Positions 28,254 to 37,446 of a stretch of DNA of 64,000 bases are shown in pieces. The number at the start of each line of letters is the position of its first letter. Positions within the stretch are counted from its first letter, which is position 1. Made by a program: the position numbers and the translations under genes. The notes beneath the pieces were generated by a model, which had not been told where the DNA came from, ran no database searches, and saw nothing but the letters and a program-made list of their open reading frames with translations. Source of the stretch: Defluviimonas sp. SAOS-178_SWC (GTDB taxonomy: Bacteria; Pseudomonadota; Alphaproteobacteria; Rhodobacterales; Rhodobacteraceae); assembly GCF_039830135.1 (NCBI RefSeq), contig NZ_CP156081.1, forward strand, positions 3,024,001 to 3,088,000, read 5' to 3'.

Positions 28254-30049
28254 CTATCCATCTTCAGCGCGCTAATAAACGCCGACTGCGGGATCTCCAC
28301 CTTGCCGAACTGGCGCATCTTCTTCTTGCCGGCCTTCTGCTTGTCGAGAAGCTTCCGCTTCCGCGTCGCGTCGCCGCCGTAGCATTTCGCGGTCACGTCC
28401 TTGCGCATCGCGGAGAGCGTCTCGCGCGCGATGACCCTCGCCCCGATGGCGGCCTGGATTGGGATCTTGAACATGTGGCGCGGGATCAGCTCCTTCAGCT
28501 TTTCCACCATCGCGCGGCCGCGCGCCTCGGCCCGGTCGCGGTGGACCATGATGGAAAGGGCGTCCACGGGTTCGTCGTTCACGAGGATCGACATCTTGAC
28601 GAGGAAATCCTCGCGGTAGCCGATCATCGCGTAGTCGAAGCTGGCATAGCCCTTGGTCACCGATTTCAGCCGGTCGTAGAAGTCGAAGACGACCTCGGCC
28701 AAGGGCAGGTCATAGACCACCATCGCGCGGGAGCCGGCATAGGTCAGGTCCATCTGGATGCCGCGCCGGTCCTGGCAGAGCTTCAGCACGTCGCCGAGAT
28801 AGTCGTCGGGGACCATGATGGTGGCCTTGATCCGCGGCTCCTCGATATGGTCGACGTAAGTGAGGTCGGGCATGTCGGCGGGGTTGTGGAGGTCGCGCAC
28901 CTCGCCGTCCTTCATGTGGAGCTTGAAGACCACGGAAGGCGCGGTGGTGATCAGGTCGAGGTCATATTCGCGCTCCAACCGGTCGCGGACGACTTCGAGG
29001 TGGAGAAGGCCGAGGAAGCCCATGCGGAAGCCGAAGCCGAGGGCGGCCGAGGTCTCCATCTCGTAGGAGAAGGAGGCGTCGTTGAGGGCGAGCTTCTCGA
29101 TGGCGTCGCGGAGCGCCTCGAAGTCGTTGGCGTCGATGGGGAAGAGGCCGCAGAAGACCACGGGCTGCGCAGGCTTGAAGCCGGGGAGCGGCTTGTCGCA
29201 GGGCTTCTTTTCGTGGGTGATCGTGTCGCCGACGCGGGTGTCGCGGACCTGCTTGATCGAGGCGGTGAAGACGCCGATCTCGCCCGGCCCCAGTTCGGCG
29301 ATGTCGGCCATCTTGGGTTTCAGGACGGCGAGCTTGTCGATGCCGTAGATGGCGCCGGTCTGCATCATCTTGATGCGGTCGCCCTTGCGGATCACGCCGT
29401 CCATGACGCGGATCATCACGACGACGCCGAGGTAGCTGTCATACCAGCTGTCGACGAGCATGGCCTTGAGGGGGGCATTGCGGTCGCCCTTGGGGGCGGG
29501 CAGGCGGTGGACGATCGCCTCCAGCACGTCGGGGATGCCGACGCCGGTCTTGGCGGAGATCGGGATCGCCTCGGAGGCGTCGATGCCGATCACGTCCTCG
29601 ATCTCCGCCTTCACGCGGTCGGGCTCGGAGGCGGGCAGGTCGATCTTGTTGAGGACGGGAACCAGATCGTGGTCGGCGTCGATGGCCTGATAGGCGTTGG
29701 CGAGCGTCTGCGCCTCCACCCCCTGGGTCGCGTCAACCACCAGAAGCGAGCCCTCGACCGCGCGCATGGAGCGGGAGACCTCGTAGGCGAAGTCGACATG
29801 GCCCGGCGTGTCGATGAGGTTGAGGACATAGGTCTTGCCGTCCTTCGCCGGGTATTCGATGCGGACGGTGTTGGCCTTGATGGTGATGCCGCGTTCGCGC
29901 TCGATATCCATGCTGTCGAGCATCTGGGCCTTCATGTCGCGCTCGGCGACGGTGCCCGTGAGCTGGATCAGCCGGTCGGCAAGGGTGGATTTGCCGTGGT
30001 CGATATGCGCCACGATGGAGAAATTGCGGATCTGTGCGAGCTCGGTCAT
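28250..30049 (-). CDS. lepA: Elongation factor 4 (back-translocating GTPase)
   Basis: The 599-residue translational GTPase begins [27 protein letters not shown] (G1), with G2/G3 regions [10 protein letters not shown] and DTPGHVDF, G4 NKIDLP, and the LepA-specific C-terminal domain ending [20 protein letters not shown]. LepA remodels stalled ribosomes. The start at 30049 was chosen because upstream sequence lacks family similarity. The 3' end overlaps the stop of the convergent islet gene at a CTAG. Confidence 0.97.
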   Translation of the reverse strand: MTELAQIRNFSIVAHIDHGKSTLADRLIQLTGTVAERDMKAQMLDSMDIERERGITIKANTVRIEYPAKDGKTYVLNLIDTPGHVDFAYEVSRSMRAVEGSLLVVDATQGVEAQTLANAYQAIDADHDLVPVLNKIDLPASEPDRVKAEIEDVIGIDASEAIPISAKTGVGIPDVLEAIVHRLPAPKGDRNAPLKAMLVDSWYDSYLGVVVMIRVMDGVIRKGDRIKMMQTGAIYGIDKLAVLKPKMADIAELGPGEIGVFTASIKQVRDTRVGDTITHEKKPCDKPLPGFKPAQPVVFCGLFPIDANDFEALRDAIEKLALNDASFSYEMETSAALGFGFRMGFLGLLHLEVVRDRLEREYDLDLITTAPSVVFKLHMKDGEVRDLHNPADMPDLTYVDHIEEPRIKATIMVPDDYLGDVLKLCQDRRGIQMDLTYAGSRAMVVYDLPLAEVVFDFYDRLKSVTKGYASFDYAMIGYREDFLVKMSILVNDEPVDALSIMVHRDRAEARGRAMVEKLKELIPRHMFKIPIQAAIGARVIARETLSAMRKDVTAKCYGGDATRKRKLLDKQKAGKKKMRQFGKVEIPQSAFISALKMDS

Positions 30050-30242
30050 GATTGGCCGGATATGCTCGGGAAATGGCGGGCGGTCAATGGGGGAGACGTT
30101 GCGTACCGGCCGCTGGCGCGCGCGCCCGATGGCGCTGCAAGAGCGGGAATGACGCCGCTTCGGGCCTTGAGCCTCGGCGCGCGTTGCCACCTCGGGTCCG
30201 ATGCGGGCGTGACCGTCTTGGTGACAGGCCGGGGGACCGCAC

Positions 30243-30860
30243 TCACGATTGATCTTTGTCGTTCCCCGATCCCGGGGAGGATGCGCGAGGGGGCACCGCA
30301 TCGCGAAACTCTTCGTAACCCTTCCATGCCGGCTCGACGGGTGCCTCTCCGGCACGAGGGATATATTCGGAGGGGCCTTCGCTGCCCGGGATGTATCGCG
30401 GACAATTGGGGAAGATCGCCCGCGCCCTCACGCGGATCAGAAGCTGGGCTCCGACAAACCGTCGCATCTCCGGATCGTCACGCGACACGGTCGCGGTTCC
30501 GTTCACGCGCAGTCGGCGCGGATTTTCGCCCATCGCGATGAAGAGCAGACCGACATTCGGATTGGCCCGGATGTTGCCGAGGCTCTTGAACATGCCGTTC
30601 CCGTCGAAGTCGGGAAAGACAAGTTCGTCCGGGCCGGTGACGCGAACGAAACCGGGCGCACCGCCCTTGAACGAACAGTCTGGCCGGCCTTCGGGATCGG
30701 CGGTCGCAAGGAAGAAGAATTCCGCGCCTTCGATAAAGGCGCGGTCATCCTCGCGAAACGCCTGACGGAGTATCACCTTTTCCATGCAGTCGGCGAGCCT
30801 GCGCGTATCGAACTGATCCTGCAGGCTCCGATTGCCGTCGTGGTAGAGCAGGCTTGTCAT
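30243..30860 (-). CDS. Pyridoxamine 5'-phosphate oxidase-fold flavoprotein
   Basis: The 205-residue protein has the split-barrel FMN-binding fold of the PNPOx-like family: [27 protein letters not shown], then [27 protein letters not shown] and [10 protein letters not shown]. Related proteins bind FMN, F420 or heme and have diverse or unknown substrates. ATG 30860 has GGAG nine bases upstream; ATG 30875 lies five codons earlier without a ribosome binding site. Confidence 0.85.
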   Translation of the reverse strand: MTSLLYHDGNRSLQDQFDTRRLADCMEKVILRQAFREDDRAFIEGAEFFFLATADPEGRPDCSFKGGAPGFVRVTGPDELVFPDFDGNGMFKSLGNIRANPNVGLLFIAMGENPRRLRVNGTATVSRDDPEMRRFVGAQLLIRVRARAIFPNCPRYIPGSEGPSEYIPRAGEAPVEPAWKGYEEFRDAVPPRASSPGSGNDKDQS

Positions 30861-31003
30861 GACCCGGTGCTCCATATGGCTTGTGCATCATACCACGCTC
30901 CGGCCGCTCAACGAGGGCAAAAGAAGAGGCTTTGGGGGATGAATCGTTTGCCCCCGCGGTCAAGAGGAGGCGCCGACAGTCGCGCACCGGCCATCGGCAG
31001 GGC

Positions 31004-32008
31004 TCAGCCGAAGCGCACGCCCTTCGTCTGCGCCCTCAGCCTCGGGTCATGCGATGTCACCAGCACCGGCCGACCCGACAGCGCCTCGTCGCAGCGGTCC
31101 AGCGTTTCGCGTTCGAGCCGGTCCATCGCCTCGGCGGTGTAGAAGGTCAGGTGCGGCAGCATCAGGACGTTCGGCAGCCCGAAAAGCGGGCTCATCACGT
31201 GGCCGGACCGGCCGAGGGGTTCGGCGGAGAAGACGTCGAGGCCGGCGCCGGCGATGCGGCCCTCGGTCAGGGCGGCGACCAGCGCGGCCTCGTCCACCAG
31301 CGCGCCGCGCGAGGTGTTGATGAGGATCGCGGCCGGCTTCATCGCGGCCAGTTCGGCCGCGCCGATGATGTGGCGGGTCGTGTCGTTCAGCGTGCAGTGG
31401 AGCGAGACGATATCCGCCTCGGCCAGAAGCGTCGGCAGGTCCGCCTTTTCCACCCCGAGTGCCGCCATCTCCCCGGCGCTCACCCCCGGATCGCAGGCGA
31501 TCACCCGGGCGCGGAACCCCTGCCCCGCCATCCGCGCGAAGCTGCGGCCGATCTTGCCAAGGCCGACGATCCCCACCGTCTTGCCGGCGATGTCGGCGCC
31601 GAGCCAGCGCGGCTCGGGCCAGGCCCAGCCTTCCGCCTGCATCTGCCGGTCCAAAGGCACGATCCGCTTCAGAAGCCCGATCATCAGGGCGAAGGCCCCC
31701 TCGGCCACCGTCTCCTCGGCATATTCGGGGATGTTGACGACCGGAATGCCCTTCGCCATCGCCGCCGGAATGTCGATCGCGTCGATGCCGACGCCGTATT
31801 TGACGATGGCTTTCAGCCGCGTCGCGGCACCGATCACCCGCGCCGTCACCGGCGTGTAGCACATGAGAAGGAGGTCGGCATCGGCCACCTCCCCCGCCAG
31901 CGCCGCCTCGTCCACCCCGTCGGGAAGGAGGACGAGTGCGCCCCTCTTCCTCAGTTCGGCATCGAGGCGGGGCGTCTGGAGTTCCCGGTCGGTTCGGACG
32001 ATCTTCAT
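31004..32008 (-). CDS. D-isomer-specific 2-hydroxyacid dehydrogenase
   Basis: The 334-residue NAD(P)-dependent dehydrogenase resembles phosphoglycerate dehydrogenase or hydroxypyruvate reductase. It has a Rossmann motif VGIVGLGKIGRSFARM near 143-158, catalytic Arg in INTSRGALVDE, Glu in GLDVFSAEPL and His in LMLPHLTFYT. It lacks an ACT domain, so it is unlikely to be regulated SerA. The physiological substrate is not determined. Confidence 0.92.
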   Translation of the reverse strand: MKIVRTDRELQTPRLDAELRKRGALVLLPDGVDEAALAGEVADADLLLMCYTPVTARVIGAATRLKAIVKYGVGIDAIDIPAAMAKGIPVVNIPEYAEETVAEGAFALMIGLLKRIVPLDRQMQAEGWAWPEPRWLGADIAGKTVGIVGLGKIGRSFARMAGQGFRARVIACDPGVSAGEMAALGVEKADLPTLLAEADIVSLHCTLNDTTRHIIGAAELAAMKPAAILINTSRGALVDEAALVAALTEGRIAGAGLDVFSAEPLGRSGHVMSPLFGLPNVLMLPHLTFYTAEAMDRLERETLDRCDEALSGRPVLVTSHDPRLRAQTKGVRFG

Positions 32009-32059
32009 GGGCGCATTCCGTGCTAGGATCGCCGCGAGACTGCCCGAAGGGAGGCCGGG

Positions 32060-32338
32060 ATGAAAGAGATCGCCTATTCCGTGCGCGTCACCGGACGGGT
32101 GCAGGGCGTCGCCTACCGGGCCTGGGCGCGCGCCGAAGGAATGCGCCTGGGGCTGAGGGGCTGGGTCGGGAACCGCGACGACGGTTCGGTCGAGGCGCTG
32201 ATCGCCGGGCCGGAACCGCAGGTCGAGGCGATGATCACCGCGATGGGCGAAGGTCCGGGGGCGGCGCGCGTGACCGATGTCTGGACCGAGCCGGCAGAGC
32301 CCGGAGAGGTGCCCGCCGGGTTCACGATCCGCCGCTGA
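32060..32338 (+). CDS. acyP: Acylphosphatase
   Basis: The 92-residue ferredoxin-fold enzyme hydrolyses acyl phosphates. The family motif VTGRVQGVAYRAW supplies the phosphate-binding loop and catalytic Arg, and GWVGNRDDGSVEA supplies the catalytic Asn. The length is exactly that of bacterial acylphosphatases. It is divergent from the hydroxyacid dehydrogenase gene. Confidence 0.95.
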   Translation: MKEIAYSVRVTGRVQGVAYRAWARAEGMRLGLRGWVGNRDDGSVEALIAGPEPQVEAMITAMGEGPGAARVTDVWTEPAEPGEVPAGFTIRR

Positions 32339-32420
32339 TCCCGACCAGAGCGGGCGCCGGGTCTTGACGTCTTGCCGCGCGGGGCCGATCTATGCGCCAG
32401 CAGATGCGGAGCGGCCCCAG

Positions 32421-32618
32421 ATGAAACTCTCGATCCCCGACATGACCTGCGGCCATTGCAAGGCCGTGGTCGAACGCACGATCATCGACCTCGACAGCAA
32501 GGCCGATGTCGTCGTCAATATCGCCGCCCATACCGCCGAGGTCGCCACCACGGCCGCGCCTGAGGCGATCCTGACGGCGCTCAGGGCCGAGGGCTATCCC
32601 GCCACGCGGATCGACTGA
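32421..32618 (+). CDS. copZ: Copper chaperone-like heavy-metal-associated (HMA) domain protein
   Basis: The 65-residue single HMA domain begins MKLSIPDMTCGHCKAVVERTI with the MxCxxC metal motif. It has the size and fold of CopZ-type chaperones that deliver Cu(I) to P-type ATPases or regulators. No copper ATPase gene is adjacent. ATG 32421 gives a full domain; longer upstream readings are unlikely. Confidence 0.88.
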   Translation: MKLSIPDMTCGHCKAVVERTIIDLDSKADVVVNIAAHTAEVATTAAPEAILTALRAEGYPATRID

Positions 32619-32726
32619 TCCGGCGTGAGCCGACGGAATTGCATTGCGGCGCCGTTCCATGCATACTCCGCGCGAAATCGTGACGCCGGATCCAGCCGGC
32701 GCGTGATCGGGCGACGAGGACGACGG

Positions 32727-33026
32727 GTGAGAACCGCTTTTCTTGCAGCAATGCTGAGTGTCTTTTTCCCGCTCGCGGGCGCTGCCGGACCGATCGATTC
32801 CGCCTGCATCCAGTCCAACCGGGCGGCGAACCCGCTCCTGTGTGACTGCATTCAGCGCGTGGCCAACATGACGCTGTCGGGCGCCGACCAGCGGCTCGCG
32901 GCGAAGTTCTTCCGCGATCCGGGCAAGGCGCAGGAAGTGCGCCAGTCGGGCCGCAGCAGCCACCAGGCCTTCTGGACCCGCTACACCACCTTCGGCGAAG
33001 CCGCCGAGCAGGTCTGTTCGCAATAA
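32727..33026 (+). CDS. Small secreted cysteine-containing protein, unknown
   Basis: The 99-residue product has a signal peptide (MRTAFLAAMLSVFFPLAGA) and a mature part with four cysteines (IDSACIQSNRAANPLLCDCIQRV and a C-terminal CSQ). GTG 32727 follows GAGGA; this start gives a classical signal peptide, while upstream codons look non-coding. Similar short periplasmic proteins are widespread in Rhodobacteraceae without assigned function. Confidence 0.78.
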   Translation: MRTAFLAAMLSVFFPLAGAAGPIDSACIQSNRAANPLLCDCIQRVANMTLSGADQRLAAKFFRDPGKAQEVRQSGRSSHQAFWTRYTTFGEAAEQVCSQ

Positions 33027-33030
33027 CCTC

Positions 33031-33489
33031 TCAGGCGCCCGCCGCCAGCCGGGCGACGAGCGCATCCGCCCCCGCCTCGATCAGGTCGAGCGCCGCGTCG
33101 AAGTCGCGCGTATAGTAGGGATCGGGCACTTCCCTCGCCGCAATGCCCGCCACGCCATCGAGAAAGAGCCGGAGCGGGGTCGCGTTGCCTGCGGGGCGGA
33201 TCGCCTGAAGCGCCGAAAGGTTCGCACGGTCCATCGCGAGGATGAGATCGAAGGCCGCGAAATCCGCCGGACGCGCCTGCCGCGCCCGAAGCGGGGAGAG
33301 GTCATAGCCCCGCGCCGCCGCCGCCGCGATCATCGGCGGATAGGGCGGTTTGCCGGCCTCCCAGTCGCTCGTCCCGGCGCTGTCGACGCCGACCGCCAGC
33401 CCGGCCGCCCGCGCCCGAACGGCAAAGACCGCCTCGGCGGCGGGAGAGCGGCAGATATTGCCGAGACAGACGAAGAGGATACGCTGCAT
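33031..33489 (-). CDS. Low-molecular-weight protein-tyrosine phosphatase
   Basis: The 152-residue enzyme contains the P-loop C-L-G-N-I-C-R-S at residues 8-15 (CX5R) and the general-acid D-loop DPYYTRDFD near the C-terminus. The family dephosphorylates protein tyrosines and can also act on arginine phosphate (YwlE). It is divergent from the sirtuin gene with a 41-base gap. Confidence 0.93.
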   Translation of the reverse strand: MQRILFVCLGNICRSPAAEAVFAVRARAAGLAVGVDSAGTSDWEAGKPPYPPMIAAAAARGYDLSPLRARQARPADFAAFDLILAMDRANLSALQAIRPAGNATPLRLFLDGVAGIAAREVPDPYYTRDFDAALDLIEAGADALVARLAAGA

Positions 33490-33530
33490 GGGGCCTCCGG
33501 TTTAGAAGGCCATCGCAGAGGGAAGGACCG

Positions 33531-34232
33531 ATGTCAAAACCGATCCGCCAGATCGTCATCCTGACCGGCGCCGGGATCTCGGCCGAAAGCGGGCTCGGCA
33601 CCTTCCGCGATGTCGGCGGGCTCTGGTCGCGCTACGACTGGCGCGACCTCGCGACGCCCGAAGGGTTCGCCCGCGATCCGGGCTTCGTCCTCGCCTTCTA
33701 CAACTGGCGGCGCGAACGGGTGCGGGCGGCGCGCCCGAACCCGGCGCATGAGGCCTTGGCACGGTTGCAACGCGACTGGCCGGGCGGGGTGACGCTCATC
33801 ACCCAGAACGTCGACGATCTTCACGAACAAGCCGGCAGCACCGGTGTCGTCCACATGCACGGCACGCATCTCACCGCGCTCTGCGCCGCCTGCGGCCACC
33901 GCTGGCCGGCGCCCGAGGTGATGGCGGCCCCCGACCCCTGCCCCGCCTGCGCCCGGCCCGCGACCCGACCCGACGTGGTCTGGTTCGGCGAGACGCCCTA
34001 CCACATGGAACGGATCGGCGCGGCCCTCTCCTCCGCCGACCTCTTCGTCTCGATCGGCACCTCTGGCACAGTCTACCCGGCCGCCGGGTTCGCCGCCCTG
34101 GCGCGCAAGGCCGGGGCGCGGACGCTGGAATTGAACCTCGAACCCTCCGAAAACGCCGATCTCTTCGACGAGGCCCGCCACGGCCCGGCTTCCACGATCG
34201 TTCCCGGCTGGGTGGCCGCCCTTCTCGGCTGA
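33531..34232 (+). CDS. cobB: NAD-dependent protein deacylase (sirtuin, CobB type)
   Basis: The 233-residue sirtuin has the NAD-binding motif GAGISAESGLGTFRD, catalytic His in HMHGT, TQNVDDLHEQAG, and the zinc cysteines CAACG and CPAC. The Y-N-W-R motif at about 61-64 (FYNWRRERV) matches the Tyr-x-x-Arg pair that class III (SIRT5/CobB) enzymes use to bind succinyl- or malonyl-lysine, so desuccinylase activity is expected besides deacetylation. Confidence 0.93.
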   Translation: MSKPIRQIVILTGAGISAESGLGTFRDVGGLWSRYDWRDLATPEGFARDPGFVLAFYNWRRERVRAARPNPAHEALARLQRDWPGGVTLITQNVDDLHEQAGSTGVVHMHGTHLTALCAACGHRWPAPEVMAAPDPCPACARPATRPDVVWFGETPYHMERIGAALSSADLFVSIGTSGTVYPAAGFAALARKAGARTLELNLEPSENADLFDEARHGPASTIVPGWVAALLG

Positions 34233-34268
34233 CCCCCACCTTCTTCTGTTCGAAAATACTCCGGGGGA

Positions 34269-34302
34269 ATGGCCCGGAACGGGCCATGGGGGCAGCGCCC
34301 CC
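34269..34302. terminator. Tandem hairpins between cobB and the oxygenase gene
   Basis: ATGGCCCG-GAA-CGGGCCAT (34269-34287) is followed directly by GGGGGC-AGC-GCCCCC (34288-34302). They separate two convergent genes and could terminate both. The same layout, downstream of an AATACTCCGGGGG stretch, is a common intergenic motif in Rhodobacteraceae. Confidence 0.6.
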
Positions 34303-34316
34303 AAACCGCCCGCCGC

Positions 34317-34868
34317 TCAGCGGAACGCCGGCCCGTGCGCCCAGATCGTCAGCGACCAGCGCGTGCCCTCGGTGACCGGCGTCACCCGGTGGAGCACGAA
34401 GCTCGGGAACAGCGTCGCCGCCCCGCGCGCCGTCTCGGCGGCACGCGCATGCGCATCCGGCATCACCTCCAGCACACCGCCGCGGTAGTCGGCCGGATCG
34501 GAGAGTTGCACGACCATCGTGAGCTTGCGCCGTGCGGCGGCCGCGCCGGTGCCGATATCGGAATGCCAGTCGAAATGGCCCTCCCGCTCGGCCCCGTAGC
34601 GCGCGACCTGGGCGCTTTCGGCGAAATCGCTCAGGGCGAAGTCGAAGGCTTCGCGATTGGCGCGGGCGACGATGGCGATGATCCGCTCCATCACCCAGTC
34701 CGCCCCGTCACGCTCATCGAGCCAGGCAAGATCCGAGCGGCGGATATTGTGGTCGGAGGCGTTGCGGACGAGGCCGGCATCGGCCAGCGGCTCGGCCTGA
34801 GCGAGCGCGATGATGCGGTCGCAATCGGGGCCGCTGAAAGCGTCGGGCAGGGTATAGGGCGCGAACAT
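34317..34868 (-). CDS. 2-oxoglutarate/Fe(II)-dependent oxygenase (PKHD-type hydroxylase-like)
   Basis: The 183-residue double-stranded beta-helix protein shows the iron ligands HxD in DWHSDIG near residue 90 and the distal His in FVLHRVTPV near 160. The 2OG-binding Arg follows in GTRWSLTIWAHGP. The length and motifs fit P4Hc-domain (PKHD-like) oxygenases. The substrate is unknown. Residues upstream of ATG 34868 look non-coding and were trimmed. Confidence 0.88.
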   Translation of the reverse strand: MFAPYTLPDAFSGPDCDRIIALAQAEPLADAGLVRNASDHNIRRSDLAWLDERDGADWVMERIIAIVARANREAFDFALSDFAESAQVARYGAEREGHFDWHSDIGTGAAAARRKLTMVVQLSDPADYRGGVLEVMPDAHARAAETARGAATLFPSFVLHRVTPVTEGTRWSLTIWAHGPAFR

Positions 34869-35008
34869 CGGAAACCTGAAGCTGCAGGTAGCGCCTCTTG
34901 CCGCGCGCCGATGCCGGTTTCCCCCCCGAAAGCGACCGGGTGATCCGATTGCGACATCCTTGGAAATAGGCCCCGGCCACCGCCCCGCCGCGATCAGGGC
35001 GCGGCGGC

Positions 35009-36511
35009 TCAGACGCGAAGTCCCGCGAGCCGGAAGCTGTCCAGCCAGTGCCCGGCATCCTCTGGGCGCGCGCAGAGCTTCGCCTCGCTGCGCGCACAAA
35101 GTTCTGGGTCGTAGCCAGGCGGCAATTCCGCGATCACCCGCCGCGCGCCCGCCGGATCGCCAAGCCGTGCAAGGTTCGCCGCCTTGAGAACACCGACATA
35201 TGCGAACGGCGTGGCGATTGCGTCGAGCGCCTCCTGGCTGCCGCGATAATCGTGCAGCATGTGCCGCACTTCGGCCAGCGCCGAATGGCAGCCGGGCGAC
35301 AGGCGCGGTTCGAGCGCGATCGCCCGCTCCAGCATCCGCAACCCGTCACGCTTTTCACCGAAGCAGGCGAGGGAAAGCCCGTGGATGACGAGAATCTCGC
35401 TGTCATGCGCGCTTTCCAGGGCCGCCGCTTCGGCATAGCGGAGCGCGGCTTCCGGCTCGCCGAGCATGAGATATGTCATCGAGGCGCGCTGGAGGATGAA
35501 GGGATCGGTCGAATCTGCCGACAGCGCCAACCCGATCTCGCGGCGCGCATTGGCCAGAAGGTCGGCCTCGCCGATGCCGAACCATTGGCCGAACACGCCG
35601 AACGCGTAAAAATAGCCGGCATAGGCACGCGCCCGGGCAAAGCCGGGGTCGAGCGCGACCGCCCGCAGCGCGCATTCGAGGGCGCGGCGCGGTGCGCCGT
35701 TGCGCCAGTGCATCCGCGCGCTGAGGAACTGCACATAGGCGTTGCCCGAGGAGGTCGGGTCGCGCCGCCGCTGCCGCGCCGCGGCCTCGTCGAGGTTGAA
35801 TGCCAGCCGTGCGACCACGGCGGCAACGATCTGATCCTGCACGGAGAAGAGATCGCCCACCGCGCTCGTGAAGCGATCGCCCCAGGCCACGGTTCCGGTC
35901 TCGGCATCGATGAGCTGCACCGACACCCGGATCACATCGCCCGCCGTGCGGACACTGCCACAGACGATGAAATCGACGCCAAGGGCCTGCATCGCCTCGT
36001 CCCGCGCCCGGCCCGCGCCGCCGTGATAGGAACTGACGCGATGTCCGACCACGGAGAGATGGCGGTAGCGCGCAAGCTCCGTGATGAGATCCTCGGCGAG
36101 CCCCTCCGACAACAGCCGTTCGTCGCGCCCCTCCGCGGCATTTTCAAAGGGCAGAACGGCGACGGAAGTCGTGGCGCGGTCCGGCGCATGGGCAGGATCG
36201 GGATGGACGGCGCCCGCCGCGTTCGGCTGCGGCCCGATATACTTGTAGCCGCGCCCGTGCACGGTCTGGATCAGCGCGGGACCAAGCGCCTTTCGCAGGG
36301 CGGAGACATGGACCTGAAGCGTATTGTCCTCGACCGCCACGCCGGACCAGACCGTGTCCATCAACTCGGTCTTGCTCACCACCTCGCCCGCTTTGCTCAG
36401 GAGCGCCGCGAGGATGTCGCATGACCTCTCTCCCAGTTCGACGGCGCCGTCGGGTCCGTCGAGCTGCCTCATGTGACCGCGAAGCAAATAATCGCCAAAC
36501 CGAATGTCCAT
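35009..36511 (-). CDS. Winged-helix regulator with TolB-like and TPR domains
   Basis: The 500-residue regulator has an OmpR/PhoB-type winged helix (about 1-95, SKAGEVVSKTELMDTVW..QVHVSALRKAL..TVHGRGYKYI). A FlgO/TolB-like nucleotide-cyclase-associated domain lies at about 115-240 (SVAVLPFENAAEGRDERLLSEGLAEDLITELA), then TPR-like repeats (about 270-480). It resembles CadC/adenylate-cyclase-linked regulators but has no transmembrane segment, so it is cytoplasmic. It is divergent from a small ORF at 36652. Neither its signal nor its target is known. Confidence 0.85.
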   Translation of the reverse strand: MDIRFGDYLLRGHMRQLDGPDGAVELGERSCDILAALLSKAGEVVSKTELMDTVWSGVAVEDNTLQVHVSALRKALGPALIQTVHGRGYKYIGPQPNAAGAVHPDPAHAPDRATTSVAVLPFENAAEGRDERLLSEGLAEDLITELARYRHLSVVGHRVSSYHGGAGRARDEAMQALGVDFIVCGSVRTAGDVIRVSVQLIDAETGTVAWGDRFTSAVGDLFSVQDQIVAAVVARLAFNLDEAAARQRRRDPTSSGNAYVQFLSARMHWRNGAPRRALECALRAVALDPGFARARAYAGYFYAFGVFGQWFGIGEADLLANARREIGLALSADSTDPFILQRASMTYLMLGEPEAALRYAEAAALESAHDSEILVIHGLSLACFGEKRDGLRMLERAIALEPRLSPGCHSALAEVRHMLHDYRGSQEALDAIATPFAYVGVLKAANLARLGDPAGARRVIAELPPGYDPELCARSEAKLCARPEDAGHWLDSFRLAGLRV

Positions 36512-36651
36512 GACGCCGCCAGTCTACGGCAAAAAAGGACCGCTGCGAACATATCTGAATCGCGCCTTCAGGAAACTTCAGACTCCGGAAGGAGATCGCC
36601 AAGGACTCGCGTCCCGCGCCGCCCCATAGTCGGAACAGGAGGAACACGAGG

Positions 36652-36879
36652 ATGACGGAGATATTCACCACCCCGATCCGCCCTGCAAAACATCCGCCGG
36701 CGATTGGCCTGGCTGCGTCCGCGCGCATCTGCCGCGACGGGCTGAAGGCCCTGGTTCGCGCGACCGGAGAAGCGATGCGGCTTCTTGCCGGTGCGATCCA
36801 GGACGCCTCCAGGATGGCCTATATCGATCCTTTCGCACTCCGCCGCGACAGCCGGGGCGACGGCGGCCGCCGGAGGTAG
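36652..36879 (+). CDS. Small hypothetical protein, divergent from the regulator
   Basis: The 75-residue ORF has a good ribosome binding site (AGGAGG before ATG 36652). The protein is basic and helical (SARICRDGLKALVRATGEAMRLLAGAIQDASRMAY) with a hydrophilic tail. It shares a 140-base divergent region with the winged-helix/TPR regulator and is a plausible target. No family was recognised. Confidence 0.55.
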   Translation: MTEIFTTPIRPAKHPPAIGLAASARICRDGLKALVRATGEAMRLLAGAIQDASRMAYIDPFALRRDSRGDGGRRR

Positions 36880-36904
36880 ACGCGCAGCAACCGGGGCGAC
36901 TGCC

Positions 36905-36928
36905 CTCTCCCCCCGGACGGGGGAAGAG
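36905..36928. terminator. Hairpin between small ORF and PCu(A)C gene
   Basis: CTCTC-CCCCC (36905-36914) pairs with GGGGG-AAGAG (36919-36928) with one mismatch and a four-base loop, in the gap between the convergent genes at 36879 and 36962. Confidence 0.45.
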
Positions 36929-36961
36929 GATGGCCTGCGGAGAGCAGGCGTCCCGATAGTC

Positions 36962-37411
36962 TCAGCGCGCGGAATCCACGGGCACGTCAACCTCGACCGT
37001 GCCGGCCTTTTCGAAGGTCAGCGTGAGGTGAACCGTCGCGCCTTCGGCCGGCCGTTCGTTCAGCCCCATGAACATCACGTGGTCACCGCCGCGCTGGAGC
37101 ATGTGCTGACCATGCGCGGGGATGGGAAAGCCTTCGGGCACGTGGATCATCTGCATCGTGCCGTCGGTCCCGGCCTTGTGGGTATGAAGCTCCACCTTCA
37201 TGGCGATGTCGGAGGCGACATCGACAAGCTGATCGTCCGCGTCGCCGCTGTTCTCGATCGTCATGAAGGCGGCGCCGGCCTTCGCACCCGGCATGAAGCG
37301 GGCATAGGCGTCAGTGACGGTGATCGTGTCGGCGGCCAGTGCCGGCCCGGAGAAGATGGGGAAGAGAGCGGCGACCGCGACGGCGGCCAGCCCGGATTTG
37401 AGGTAGGTCAT
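36962..37411 (-). CDS. Periplasmic copper chaperone PCu(A)C
   Basis: The 149-residue protein has a Sec signal peptide (MTYLKSGLAAVAVAALFPIFSGPALAA) and the PCu(A)C domain with metal ligands in VELHTHKAGTDGTMQM and PAHGQHMLQRGGDHVMFM. PCu(A)C delivers Cu(I) to the CuA or CuB site of cytochrome oxidase or scavenges copper. ATG 37411 places AAGGA about nine bases upstream. The next gene upstream on the same strand, 35 bases away, may be a partner. Confidence 0.93.
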   Translation of the reverse strand: MTYLKSGLAAVAVAALFPIFSGPALAADTITVTDAYARFMPGAKAGAAFMTIENSGDADDQLVDVASDIAMKVELHTHKAGTDGTMQMIHVPEGFPIPAHGQHMLQRGGDHVMFMGLNERPAEGATVHLTLTFEKAGTVEVDVPVDSAR

Positions 37412-37446
37412 GATCATTTTCCTTTGAGTTCGGTCTGAGTGTCGGG

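Noticed and set aside
28214..30541. 775-codon open frame on the plus strand over lepA
   Set aside because: It is the antisense shadow of lepA; the translation is low-complexity His/Arg/Val/Leu/Gly and unlike any protein family.
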